The notes under the pieces: generated by a model | Databases searched by the model: none | The model's input: the letters and a program-made list of their open reading frames with translations, nothing else | What the model was told of the DNA's origin: nothing | Made by a program: the position numbers and the translations under genes | IMG/VR virus record: IMGVR_UViG_3300003690_000085 | Coordinates: 1-24,168 of that record | DNA: 24,168 nucleotides | Reading direction: 5' to 3' (one strand) | From: a virus | Part shown: in pieces, positions 6,701 through 15,094 of the stretch | Numbering within the stretch: position 1 is the first letter of the stretch | How the letters are laid out: each line of letters begins with the position of its first letter

Positions 6701-8368
6701 ATGGCAAATAGTTTAATGGAATTATACGGTGGCGGTATGTTAGGTAAGTCAAATAATTATCAGTTAGGTGGTCGTATTCCTAAGTATCCTTTAGGTGGAC
6801 AAATAGCTGGCTCAAGAAGAGGTAGGGAATACAAAGTTGAACTAGAGGGGTTAAGACAAAAAGCGGAAAGAGATGCTGAACGTAAAGGATTTTTAGGTAA
6901 AGTAGGTAGTTTAGCGAGGGTTGGTGGAAATCTTATAGTACCCGGACTAGGAGATGTTTTTAAAACTGGGATTGAGTCTACATATAAATCTAAAGATTAT
7001 AGTGGCGGTAAATATGCAAAAAATCTTAGAGACGACTTAACCCAACAATCAGAAGATTTCAAATCTAGTGTCTTAGAAAGAGGTCTTGTAGGAGGTCTCC
7101 AGACAGCATTAATGCCAGAAGTTTATTCAGGTTTAAAGAAAGAGTTAGGTAAGGGAGCTGAGTGGTTAAAAGGGTTAAGAGGGTCTGAAACATCTGATGT
7201 TGCTCAAGGTGTGGGTATGGGTGGTGGGTCTCCGTATATTAATACTAGTGATTTAGTAGACCCAACAAAAGTTTTTCCCACGGGTGGTCAAGCTGCAATG
7301 TTACCACAAGATTTAGGTCAAGCTGCAATGTTACCACAAGATTTAGGTTTAGCAGAAAATATTGACTATGGGATGGCTAGAGATGCTTATGCAGAAACGT
7401 TTCCGGGCCAGTCAGATTCTGTTTTAAATATGGAAGATTTTTATAGTACACTTAATTTACCGGGTCAAGGTTTTGGTATGGAAAGTGGTGGAATGATACC
7501 TATGATGCCAGCCGGTGGGCTAATATCTGAAGAGAATTTAAATCCAGTTCAACCCCCTTCTCCAACCCCACCACTCTCGCCTATGGCTGGAACGGCAAGT
7601 GGAAACCAAAGAAATCAATATGGTGTCAATTTAGGTGCTTTGCAAGGATTAACTGACAGTGGTTTTAATATGGGTAATGTTACTGGAGGAGCTTTATTTG
7701 GTAAGGGTGCTGGTTTAAGTAATATTGTGTCTAACCCTGTAGGGGCTCTTGGCTCAGGAATTACCGGAGCAGGAACTACAGGAGCAGGAACTACCGGAGC
7801 AGGAACTACCGGAGCAGGAACTACAGGAACAGGAACTACAGGTGGGAGTGACCCTTCTGGAACTTATAGTGGATATGGGACAGCTATAGACCCGATGGCA
7901 GCCTTAGGTCAAATGGGTATGGGTGACGTTGCTAATGACCCAAGACTACAAGAGTACTTAAAAGATTTACCGCAGTTTAGTCAAGGATATCAACAACAGT
8001 TTGGCGATGTCCAATCAGGTGGAAGACAAGCACTATCTCAAATGTATGCTAATCAAAGAAACATGGGTGGTGGGTTTGCAGGTGCTGGTGCAGGAGCGCA
8101 AGCTTTTGGTCAACAATACGGTGGATTAATGGGTGACCAAGCTCGTCAACGTAGAGGTGTGGTTGAAGGTTTTCAATCAGATTTACTTAGTTCTATTAGT
8201 GATATTGAAGATAAAGCTGGATTTACATTTGGTCAAGGTACTGGTGGAGATTCTCAGGTTGAGAGTGAAATTCAAAACTTAATGAATACTACAGGAATGA
8301 CAAGAGCTGAAGCTGAAAGACAAATTTATCAAGATACGCAAGGTGGCTCTGGAGGTACACGAAGTTAA
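6701..8368 (+). CDS. Gly-rich virion protein with internal repeats
   Basis: The start is the ATG at 6701 after an AGGAATATAAA site (555 aa); a TTG further up would lie inside the previous gene. The N-terminus and middle carry two copies of a GG-x-IP...GG-x-I motif (GGRIPKYPLGGQI near residue 24; GGMIPMMPAGGLI near 265), a feature of many phage internal or tail-associated proteins. There is a basic helical region (~30-70), a 10-residue tandem duplication, a Pro-rich segment, and GAGTT pentapeptide repeats. The C-terminal third is Gly/Gln-rich and helical, ending with MTRAEAERQIYQD. Internal virion or ejection-related role is inferred from position and composition. Confidence 0.6.
   Translation: MANSLMELYGGGMLGKSNNYQLGGRIPKYPLGGQIAGSRRGREYKVELEGLRQKAERDAERKGFLGKVGSLARVGGNLIVPGLGDVFKTGIESTYKSKDYSGGKYAKNLRDDLTQQSEDFKSSVLERGLVGGLQTALMPEVYSGLKKELGKGAEWLKGLRGSETSDVAQGVGMGGGSPYINTSDLVDPTKVFPTGGQAAMLPQDLGQAAMLPQDLGLAENIDYGMARDAYAETFPGQSDSVLNMEDFYSTLNLPGQGFGMESGGMIPMMPAGGLISEENLNPVQPPSPTPPLSPMAGTASGNQRNQYGVNLGALQGLTDSGFNMGNVTGGALFGKGAGLSNIVSNPVGALGSGITGAGTTGAGTTGAGTTGAGTTGTGTTGGSDPSGTYSGYGTAIDPMAALGQMGMGDVANDPRLQEYLKDLPQFSQGYQQQFGDVQSGGRQALSQMYANQRNMGGGFAGAGAGAQAFGQQYGGLMGDQARQRRGVVEGFQSDLLSSISDIEDKAGFTFGQGTGGDSQVESEIQNLMNTTGMTRAEAERQIYQDTQGGSGGTRS
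7286..7345 (+). repeat. Tandem duplication, 2 x 30 bp, exact
   Basis: Two identical 30-bp units (7286-7315 and 7316-7345) lie head to tail inside the Gly-rich virion gene and encode GQAAMLPQDL twice. The reading frame is kept. Full identity, including third codon positions, points to a recent duplication by slippage or unequal recombination. Confidence 0.95.
7751..7840 (+). repeat. Six 15-bp tandem repeats encoding GAGTT
   Basis: Six 15-bp units with consensus GGAGCAGGAACTACC run from 7751 to 7840; the four central units differ only at their last base, and the first and last are diverged. They encode GSGIT, four GAGTT and GTGTT, a flexible Gly/Thr linker. Units that stay multiples of three let the linker length vary without breaking the protein. 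Confidence 0.95.
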
Positions 8369-8865
8369 TGAGTTATCAGTATGGAGCTATGAAGTTTGCA
8401 TCAGCGCCAAAAGCGCCCACTTTAGATAAATTCTTTAGTTGGTTTGATGACTTTATTAAACTACCTAATGTTGAAAAATATAAAGTATGGCTTGCTAGTG
8501 GTTTTCTTGAAGGATGGAGTACTATGGATGTCGATATAGTATTAAATGGGAAACCTGATTATGCTGAGTTGGTGGAGTTAATAAAAGAAGGTATTAGGAT
8601 TGGATTAGATGAATACAATATGTTTGTAGATATACAACATTGGAATAGAAAACCCCTTAATTATTGTGCTGGTGAGATTAGTAGTACTTTAGTAGGCAAG
8701 CTTATGTATGGAGATAAAATAATTAAAAATGGTGTGCTTTTAAATAAAGAGGAAAAACTAAAAAAAGTTTACCCCAATTTGTTTTATGAAGAAAAAGTAT
8801 ATCCAACAAGTAAACAAAGAGCAAGAATCTATAATAATGAACCCATATTATTATACACAAATTAA
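8368..8865 (+). CDS. Putative nucleotidyltransferase (polymerase-beta-type fold)
   Basis: The 165-aa protein has the pattern of minimal polymerase-beta-like nucleotidyltransferases: a helix (KLPNVEKYKVWLASG), then GWSTMDVDIVL with S51 and the paired aspartates D54 and D56 (the hDhDh metal-binding strand), and a third acidic residue D88 in MFVDIQHW. A GFLEGWS segment stands where such enzymes have their Gly-Ser nucleotide loop. Enzymes of this fold move nucleotides onto proteins, tRNA ends or small molecules; the substrate here is unknown. It shares one base with the upstream gene (TAATG) and is embedded between virion genes. Confidence in the fold is moderate; a true activity is not shown. 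Confidence 0.5.
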   Translation: MSYQYGAMKFASAPKAPTLDKFFSWFDDFIKLPNVEKYKVWLASGFLEGWSTMDVDIVLNGKPDYAELVELIKEGIRIGLDEYNMFVDIQHWNRKPLNYCAGEISSTLVGKLMYGDKIIKNGVLLNKEEKLKKVYPNLFYEEKVYPTSKQRARIYNNEPILLYTN

Positions 8866-8883
8866 AATTAAAGGTAAGAGATA

Positions 8884-10260
8884 ATGGCTAATGGATATAA
8901 AACAGGTGATTATTTAGGACAGTTTTTAGCACAACTCCCTCAAATATATAGTGCTAGACAAAACGCTCAATTACAACGTGAGCGCTTTGAGTACGTGAAA
9001 GACGAGGGCATCAAAGATGATGTTTACAGAGGTCAAGTCCTTACTGCTAATCAAGAAAGAAATCAATTAGCTCGAGACCAGTTTGAACAAAGAAAAACTC
9101 AAAATACTCAAGACGAAGCATATAGAACAGCTAGCCTAGCTAACGATACTAAGACACAAGAATATAATGACTTTAATCAGCAATACGCTGCACTCACGGG
9201 AAATAAAGAAGGTCAAGAGATGCTGTTAAAATCTAAGTTTAAAGGCAACCAGCAAATGATTGACTCTATTGATGAGAATAGAGATATGAAAGAATCTATG
9301 CAACAACAGGTTTATGCATTAGATGCCCTTCCTCCGGAACAACGATTGCTTCAGGCTAGAAAATTATTATCAAGTCCTCATCTTACAAAAGATTTATACG
9401 AAACCCTTACTACGATTACTAAGGGGGGTAAAGAAGAATTATTTTTTACCCAACAAGAATTAGGGCAAACCACTGCTGGAATAGAGTACGCTCAAAAACT
9501 TGACCAGTTTGAAAATCCTGATAATTATTTACCGGCAGGTTCAACGGGAGTTCAAAGAACTGCTTTTTTAACTACAATAGGAAACCAACTAGAAGCGATT
9601 AAAAAAGAGGGATTAGCAGAATATAAAACTGGGTACGGAGAATATCCTACCTACGACAACGTAGATATAGAAGCCGTTAACGATGAAGAGCTTGATGCTT
9701 TAATAGCTGACTTTAGTGCTCCGTTTACTGAAAGATATCCATTTTCTTTATCGGATAACACAAACATGGTAAGTTCTGAAAGTCCAGAAATTCAAACAGC
9801 TACATTTGGTAACCCCACGACCACTACGCCTACCTCTAGTCAAGATACAACTACCACAACGACTACCCCTGTTGCTCTACCCGCTAAAGAAACACAGGAA
9901 GAAGAAACTCAAGCTACCTCTGCTTATACTGGAACCGATGAAAATAAAAAAGCTGAAGTTGATTTCTTCTTTGGATTGTTAAAAAATGGTGAAATTTCAA
10001 GGAAAAGATTTATGGAAGGTATTACAAAGGCTAATGTAAATCCTCAGTCTATTAACTTAAAAATGATTTACCAACAAAAAGGAAAACCTGAGAAAAAAGA
10101 ATTATCGCCAAATAAAAAACGTTCAATAAAAGTGTTATTAAATAGGATAAACACAGTGAGTGAAAGAAATTTTAAAAACCCGGGTGACAAAGCAGAGAAA
10201 ATTAATAAAATAAAAGAAGACATTTTAGCGATAGACCCTAACTATAAGTTTCAAACTTAG
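8884..10260 (+). CDS. Gln-rich helical protein, probable internal virion protein
   Basis: The ATG follows AAGGTAAGAGATA. Residues ~15-150 of the 458 are a long Gln/Arg/Glu-rich helix with coiled-coil character (YSARQNAQLQRERFEYV and so on). Residues ~308-327 are a Thr-rich linker. The last ~100 residues form a basic helical domain (FFFGLLKNGEISRKRFMEG, KKRSIKVLLNRINTV). Helical Gln-rich proteins of this size placed just before a very large protein are typical of phage ejection (internal core) proteins; the identification rests on this layout only. No enzyme motif is visible. Confidence 0.55.
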   Translation: MANGYKTGDYLGQFLAQLPQIYSARQNAQLQRERFEYVKDEGIKDDVYRGQVLTANQERNQLARDQFEQRKTQNTQDEAYRTASLANDTKTQEYNDFNQQYAALTGNKEGQEMLLKSKFKGNQQMIDSIDENRDMKESMQQQVYALDALPPEQRLLQARKLLSSPHLTKDLYETLTTITKGGKEELFFTQQELGQTTAGIEYAQKLDQFENPDNYLPAGSTGVQRTAFLTTIGNQLEAIKKEGLAEYKTGYGEYPTYDNVDIEAVNDEELDALIADFSAPFTERYPFSLSDNTNMVSSESPEIQTATFGNPTTTTPTSSQDTTTTTTTPVALPAKETQEEETQATSAYTGTDENKKAEVDFFFGLLKNGEISRKRFMEGITKANVNPQSINLKMIYQQKGKPEKKELSPNKKRSIKVLLNRINTVSERNFKNPGDKAEKINKIKEDILAIDPNYKFQT

Positions 10261-10269
10261 TATTTAAAT

Positions 10270-13200
10270 ATGTCAACTCGCGCCCAAAGACAAGCTGAAT
10301 TAATGTCACTATATGACACGCTACCCGGCGGTCAGACACAAAAAGAGCGTAGTTTATATGGGTTTATTCCGGGAGAGTGGTTACCAAATTGGGTCAAACA
10401 AGGTTATAATCAAAGTATAGAAGGTATGGCTCGCCAAGTAATGAATGGTGAATCGGTCTTTAAAGTAGATAAAGGCTATGACCCTAATATGGCTGAAGAT
10501 GTATTAGCAACAGTGATGAGTTTTGCTACACCTACAGACTTTGCTACTATGGTAATGGGTGGGGGTTTTGGTGGAGCGGCTGTTAAAGGATTAGCTGTTA
10601 AGGGTTTAACTAAAGAATTTGCTAAACGAGCAGCAGTTAAAGCAGGAATGGAAAAGACAGCTGCGGTTAGGTTAGTAAACTCAGCCTCTGCTAAGATACT
10701 TAATCAAGCTAGGGCTAAAGCAGTTACCGGAGCTACTGGTCTTGGTTTTTACTCAGGCTTACAATCCTCACTAGGACAAAAAATAACTAGAGGTGATGTA
10801 GATGTTGTCACAACCTTAAAGGATGCAGCAAAAGGCGCTACCTTAGGTGCTTTAACTGGAGGTATTGGCGGTAAAGTTCAACAAGCAACAGCGGCAAAAG
10901 GCCTTGGTAAGTACCAAGCGTTAGGAGCTGAAAAAGGGGCGGAGACTTTTATATTTGGTACCGTAAGTCCAGCTCTTGAAGGGGAGCTTCCTTCTATAGA
11001 TTCTTATATACACGCTGCTGGAGTCATTGGTGGTCTTACTTTAAAAAAGAAATTAGTTAGTAAAACTATTGACGTTCCTAGGAAGATGATAAACGACGCG
11101 GCTAAACAGAAAAGATTAAGAGCAGATGCTGAAATAGAATCTGAAGTGCGCGCGAATGAAAGAAGAGGTTCAGAAGAGTGGTCTGACGGTAAAAAGAATG
11201 TTAGAATTATCACGGATTGGACAGGTAAAGAAAGAAACGAACAGCATTTAACTGTTAAAGATATCAAAACTAATAAAAACTTTAATATACCAAAGAAAGA
11301 TTTCTTTAATAAATATCAAAGAACTAAGGATAATTTTGGTGACAATATTAATACTAAGATTACCAAAAGAATATTTGGTTTAAAAAATAGATTAAATTTT
11401 GACGATTTAGATTTAAAAAGCATTGTAGATAGAGTCTCTGGAGTAGAGACACCTTCTCCCCCTGTTCGACGAAAAGGTAAAAAAGGATTTAGCACTAACC
11501 TTGGTAAGCTAACTCAAGAACAAAAATATAAAGTTCTAATGGAGCTTGAGACATCAAGAAGAACTAATGAAATTTTAGAAGGATATAAGAAAGCTGGCAT
11601 TGATGTTAAGAATGTATCTGGAGACTCTCTATTAAAGAAATTAATGCCCCCTGCTTTATATGACGCGTTCAGAGGTTTTTCTGCAAAATACGTTAAGCCA
11701 GCTGTAACTCAATTAACAGACCCTATATCTCAATCTGCTAAATTACTAATAGATACAATGAACAGTAAGAATTCTTTAATATTCTCACGTATAGCTTCAA
11801 AGTTAAACGAGGCAACCTATATAGATAAAGATGGGGTGTCTCATAAATTTGAAAAACTAAGTGGTTTTTTCAAAAGTAAAAAGAAAAAGAAACTACGAGA
11901 AGAACTTGCTGATGATATGGAAAGTAATAGGCCGGAGGATATAGCTAGAACAAAAGAAATTAGAAACATTACTCAGCTCGTATATAGAGTCGGGAGAAGA
12001 GCGGGGCTAGACCTAGCTCCATTTTTAGATAACTACTTTCCACAGGTTATTAAACCTGATGTAATTAAAATTTTATATAAAGATATAGACCGTATTTCAG
12101 ATTTAGACCCACGAACACTCTCTTCAGATTTAACTAAGAAAGCAGGTTTTGAACAAAACTTAGAATCTTTTTTAAAATCAAAAGATGTTTCTCAGGAAAC
12201 AATCAATGCCCTTAGAGGTATCCAATTACAAATGATTGAGAATCAAAAAAGAGGTAATAAAAAGATTAATATTTCTTCAACTCAAGCATTTGAAGTATTG
12301 AGAGATACTGTATTAAGTGAACGCGTTCTTTTAAATAAAAACTTAGAAAAGAAACGTAGTAATTTTAAACTTCCTCAAGAGTTTTATGAAAGAGATGCGG
12401 GTGTCGTTTTAACTAATTACCTTGCTCAAGCAACTAAACGTATTGCGTATGCTCAGGTTGTTGGAAAAAATGGTAAAGAAATGTTTACTAAGCTACAAGC
12501 CTTAAGAAAGAAAGGTTTAAACTCACAAGTTGAAATATTAAGTAGAGCCTTTGATACATTTACTGGACTAATAGAAACAGACCCTAAGTTAAATTATAGC
12601 TTTAAAGTTAAGAGTCGTTTAAACGACTTTGTAAACTTTCAAGTAGCCACAAAGATAGGTTTAGGTTTTGCAACGATACCAAACATTACTCAAACCCTTA
12701 TTTCTTCTGCTTTAAAATTAGGATACTCTCCTTTCTTTAAAGGAACCTTTAGAGCTTTGACGGATAAGCAATATAGAGCAGACATTAGAAAAAACTCTGG
12801 AGCTGGAACTTTAGAACTACATAATATTATTGTAGGGTTTCAGTCTGGACAAGGAACGAAATTAGGAAAGCTTGCAGATATTACTACTAGGGCTTTTGGT
12901 TTTCAAGGTATTAACAGAGTTAATAAACTTGTATCTGCTTACTCTGCCTTTGAAGCAGCTAAAGGTTGGCAAAAGATTGCTCTTTCAAAACCAAGAACAT
13001 TAAGACAGGCTAAAAAAAGAGATATGGCAATTCGTAATTTAAGAGAAATGGGCGTCAAAGATTTAAGTATGAAAATGACCGCCAAATCTATGGGTAGAGT
13101 AATGTCTGACTTTGCAAAAAATGCTCAACTACAAAGAAATACATTTTTAGAGCCTTCATTTGCTGCAAACCCAAAAATGCAACCATTCTTATTATTTAAA

Positions 13201-13962
13201 CGCTTTGGCTATAGGCAGGGTGAGATGATGTTACGTTGGACTAGGCAAGCGATGAAAGACAAAGATATGGCTTTCTTTTTAAGATTAGGTGCGGCTGGAG
13301 CAGCGGGAGGTATCTTTGTTAATTGGGCTAAAGCAACACTTTCTAATCTTCTTGCTGGAAATGTAGATATATATAATACTGATTATAAGCTTGATGTTGA
13401 CGGTAAAGATTATACAATGGCAGATTTCACGCAAGGATTAATGGCGGTTGGCTCTTTTGGTATTGTAACGGACATTGTAGCCTCAGAAAGTACATGGAGA
13501 AGTATTGAGTTTTTAGCAAAGCCAGCGGTTATTCAAGATGCATTTAAATTATATGATGCAATGCTTAGAATTGGCAGTGACATGATGGAGCTCGGGCCTA
13601 ACTTTGTAACCGCACGAAGAGCAGTAAAGTACATTGCTCCAGTTTTTGGAACTGGCCCCAAGAGAGCAGCGAGACAATTAGAAACCCCAAAACAAAGAGC
13701 AGATAGAAGAAGAGCGATGCTTACTTCTACCAAAAAAGAAATATTTGATTATATGCTTCAAGGTAATGATGTTATGGTTAAGCGCTTAGTAAGAGAATGG
13801 AATAGGGAGTTTACAGAAAGACCGTTAATGATGGACGATATTAGTCCGGAAGAGATTAATAAATATTTAATGCGTAAATACGAAAGACTGAGTAAAGAAA
13901 TGATTGACCCTGCTACGCAACCTAAAAAAAGAAGACGTAAAAGCGCCTTTAGTTTACGTTAA
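10270..13962 (+). CDS. Large internal virion / DNA-ejection-like protein, 1230 aa
   Basis: The ATG lies nine bases after the previous stop, in a TATTTAAAT context without a clear Shine-Dalgarno. The first ~260 residues contain several Gly/Ala-rich hydrophobic segments (FATMVMGGGFGGAAVKGLAV, TLGALTGGIGGK, HAAGVIGGLTL) that could insert in membranes. The middle is basic and helical. Residues ~970-1030 hold FLLFKRFGYRQGEMMLRW followed by a hydrophobic helix (LGAAGAAGGIFVNW), a motif seen near the end of large phage 'polyvalent' or ejection proteins. The C-terminus is Lys/Arg-rich. It is the last plus-strand gene and its stop overlaps the convergent gene by four bases. Function is inferred. Confidence 0.6.
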   Translation: MSTRAQRQAELMSLYDTLPGGQTQKERSLYGFIPGEWLPNWVKQGYNQSIEGMARQVMNGESVFKVDKGYDPNMAEDVLATVMSFATPTDFATMVMGGGFGGAAVKGLAVKGLTKEFAKRAAVKAGMEKTAAVRLVNSASAKILNQARAKAVTGATGLGFYSGLQSSLGQKITRGDVDVVTTLKDAAKGATLGALTGGIGGKVQQATAAKGLGKYQALGAEKGAETFIFGTVSPALEGELPSIDSYIHAAGVIGGLTLKKKLVSKTIDVPRKMINDAAKQKRLRADAEIESEVRANERRGSEEWSDGKKNVRIITDWTGKERNEQHLTVKDIKTNKNFNIPKKDFFNKYQRTKDNFGDNINTKITKRIFGLKNRLNFDDLDLKSIVDRVSGVETPSPPVRRKGKKGFSTNLGKLTQEQKYKVLMELETSRRTNEILEGYKKAGIDVKNVSGDSLLKKLMPPALYDAFRGFSAKYVKPAVTQLTDPISQSAKLLIDTMNSKNSLIFSRIASKLNEATYIDKDGVSHKFEKLSGFFKSKKKKKLREELADDMESNRPEDIARTKEIRNITQLVYRVGRRAGLDLAPFLDNYFPQVIKPDVIKILYKDIDRISDLDPRTLSSDLTKKAGFEQNLESFLKSKDVSQETINALRGIQLQMIENQKRGNKKINISSTQAFEVLRDTVLSERVLLNKNLEKKRSNFKLPQEFYERDAGVVLTNYLAQATKRIAYAQVVGKNGKEMFTKLQALRKKGLNSQVEILSRAFDTFTGLIETDPKLNYSFKVKSRLNDFVNFQVATKIGLGFATIPNITQTLISSALKLGYSPFFKGTFRALTDKQYRADIRKNSGAGTLELHNIIVGFQSGQGTKLGKLADITTRAFGFQGINRVNKLVSAYSAFEAAKGWQKIALSKPRTLRQAKKRDMAIRNLREMGVKDLSMKMTAKSMGRVMSDFAKNAQLQRNTFLEPSFAANPKMQPFLLFKRFGYRQGEMMLRWTRQAMKDKDMAFFLRLGAAGAAGGIFVNWAKATLSNLLAGNVDIYNTDYKLDVDGKDYTMADFTQGLMAVGSFGIVTDIVASESTWRSIEFLAKPAVIQDAFKLYDAMLRIGSDMMELGPNFVTARRAVKYIAPVFGTGPKRAARQLETPKQRADRRRAMLTSTKKEIFDYMLQGNDVMVKRLVREWNREFTERPLMMDDISPEEINKYLMRKYERLSKEMIDPATQPKKRRRKSAFSLR

Positions 13963-14279
13963 TAACTTTTATTATATTTTTTATTTCTTACTGTTTTATA
14001 ATCTAACGTCTTCGGATTCAACGCTTCGTACTTCGCTTTCTTTTGCTGCCTATATTTTGTTCGCATAGCCGGTGTCATTTTTAACCAACACTCTGGCAAA
14101 GGTTCAACCCTAGTTTCATAGCCCGAAACCATTCCACAAAATAAATATGTATTATCAGATTTACTATCGGTCATAGGATTCCAATTGGATTCTCCGCAAA
14201 AAGCACACGATTTTTCTATTTTAGGACAATATTTGAACATAGACTTCATTTTATAATTTAAGGTACGACTTGGCTCCAA
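13959..14279 (-). CDS. Hypothetical zinc-finger-like protein
   Basis: The start is taken as the TTG at 14279, which has an AGAGG site five bases upstream; the ATG at 14249 (96 aa) has no ribosome site but remains possible. The 106-aa protein has C18, C25, C28 and C48 in YCPKIEKSCAFCGE and YLFCG, a layout that could bind zinc, then a basic C-terminus rich in Lys and Tyr. I do not recognise the family. It is the last gene of the minus-strand module and ends inside the stop codon of the convergent ejection-like gene. Confidence 0.6.
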   Translation of the reverse strand: MEPSRTLNYKMKSMFKYCPKIEKSCAFCGESNWNPMTDSKSDNTYLFCGMVSGYETRVEPLPECWLKMTPAMRTKYRQQKKAKYEALNPKTLDYKTVRNKKYNKSY

Positions 14280-14343
14280 AAAGTGCCTCTAATCGGCTGA
14301 ATGCGGCGATATAATAAACTTTTTGATACAATGTATGGCTAGC

Positions 14344-14378
14344 AGGAGAAGCGAGGGATAACCCCTCGCTACGCTCCT
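14344..14378. terminator. GC-rich hairpin, possible bidirectional terminator
   Basis: An 8-bp perfect stem (AGCGAGGG at 14350-14357, CCCTCGCT at 14363-14370) with a 5-base loop is extended by AGGAG/CTCCT outside. On the plus strand it is followed by AT-rich sequence, on the minus strand there is no T-run. It lies between two minus-strand genes and about 380 bases past the end of the plus-strand module, where convergent transcripts need to stop. A processing site is the alternative. Confidence 0.45.
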
Positions 14379-14392
14379 ATTTATAAGATATT

Positions 14393-14617
14393 TTAGAATG
14401 CTGGCTTAGTTTGCTCTTTATTCTGAAATTTCTCATCAGGCTTCTTAAAACTCATGTAATAATACTGATTTCCAGCTTTTGATTCGCGTTTCCACATAGC
14501 AAAATCCATAAGTTCTTCACCCACTTTACCTCTACCTGTAAAATCGGGTTGATTGTCTGCTGTCTTTTTCTCATTGTTAAATACTGTCGCAGTATTTTCT
14601 TTATGTTCGAATGCCAT
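14393..14617 (-). CDS. Small conserved phage protein, possibly OB-fold
   Basis: A strong AAAGGAG site precedes the ATG. The 74-aa protein follows a layout I know from many phages: MAFEHKENTATVFNNEKK, then a PDFTGRGKVG strand, a FAMWKRESKAGNQYYYMSFKK strand pair, and a charged tail. Alternating strands around a Lys/aromatic-rich motif suggest a small beta-barrel that could bind nucleic acid; no function is proven. It ends close to the terminator-like hairpin. Confidence 0.6.
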   Translation of the reverse strand: MAFEHKENTATVFNNEKKTADNQPDFTGRGKVGEELMDFAMWKRESKAGNQYYYMSFKKPDEKFQNKEQTKPAF

Positions 14618-14643
14618 TATTGGCTCCTTTGTTTGTTAAGTCT

Positions 14644-14742
14644 TTTAGCGGGCTCGATATTTAAAAAATAGAACGAGGTTCATAAAGTATTAATTCTTAG
14701 CGCCAACCAATCATTATCACCTTATCAATCTATCCCGCTAAA
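14644..14742 (-). other. ~100-nt segment closed by a 9-bp inverted repeat
   Basis: TTTAGCGGG (14644-14652) and CCCGCTAAA (14734-14742) form a perfect 9-bp inverted repeat around 81 bases. The segment fills the gap between the resolvase-like gene, whose TAG stop lies in the outer arm, and the 74-aa gene. Inside, on the transcript strand, GAAC-CTC-GTTC could form a small hairpin. It has no open frame. It could be a structured RNA leader; a tRNA was considered and rejected. Confidence 0.4.
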
Positions 14743-15094
14743 CTGAATCCTTTACCAGTGATAGTAATAAACAATAATGGTCAAGGGGGACAACCATAAA
14801 AGGGTCACCCCTATCTTCCCTTATCACTACTCCAATTTCTTGCTTCTCTGGTTTGACCCAAGTTGCAATGGTCTTTCTTCTTTTACACCCATAATAATTT
14901 CCTTCAATTTCCACATCACCCATTTCATGTTGGGCTCCACCTCGGTCTCGATTGAAAGCTTCGAGGTTATAGTGCTTGGCAGTATTAACTGTCTGTCTTT
15001 GGAGTTCCGCTCCCCGTTGCCGGTTCCGCTTGCCTCGCCTCTGATTTTCTTTTGCTTTCTTCGTACTGGAGGTGCTTTGTAAATTTTTTGACAT
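14738..15094 (-). CDS. Holliday-junction-resolvase-like protein with altered active site
   Basis: The 118-aa protein matches small PD-(D/E)XK proteins of the archaeal/phage resolvase type: RGKRNRQRGAELQRQTVN (E30 as the N-terminal acid), GGAQHEMGDVEIEG (D60) and the CKRRK basic strand (70-74), ending with VVPLDHYCLLLSLV. Such enzymes resolve recombination junctions or trim branched DNA before packaging. The family normally reads E-C-K-R-R-K; here codon 69 is GGG (Gly) instead of Glu, so the E-x-K pair is incomplete. The enzyme may be inactive or use another acid. The first 110 bases overlap the upstream gene in another frame. A weak GGAAAAAAG site precedes the ATG. Confidence 0.7.
   Translation of the reverse strand: MSKNLQSTSSTKKAKENQRRGKRNRQRGAELQRQTVNTAKHYNLEAFNRDRGGAQHEMGDVEIEGNYYGCKRRKTIATWVKPEKQEIGVVIREDRGDPFMVVPLDHYCLLLSLVKDSV

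Noticed and set aside
7751-7840. CRISPR-like array
   Set aside because: The 15-bp units are directly adjacent without spacers and encode GAGTT in frame, so they are coding repeats.
14646-14740. tRNA gene suggested by TAGCGGG/CCCGCTA ends
   Set aside because: The 7-bp ends could be an acceptor stem, but on neither strand is there a T-arm (GGTTC...) next to the 3' arm, a D-arm, or a proper anticodon stem; the length (95 nt) also does not fit.
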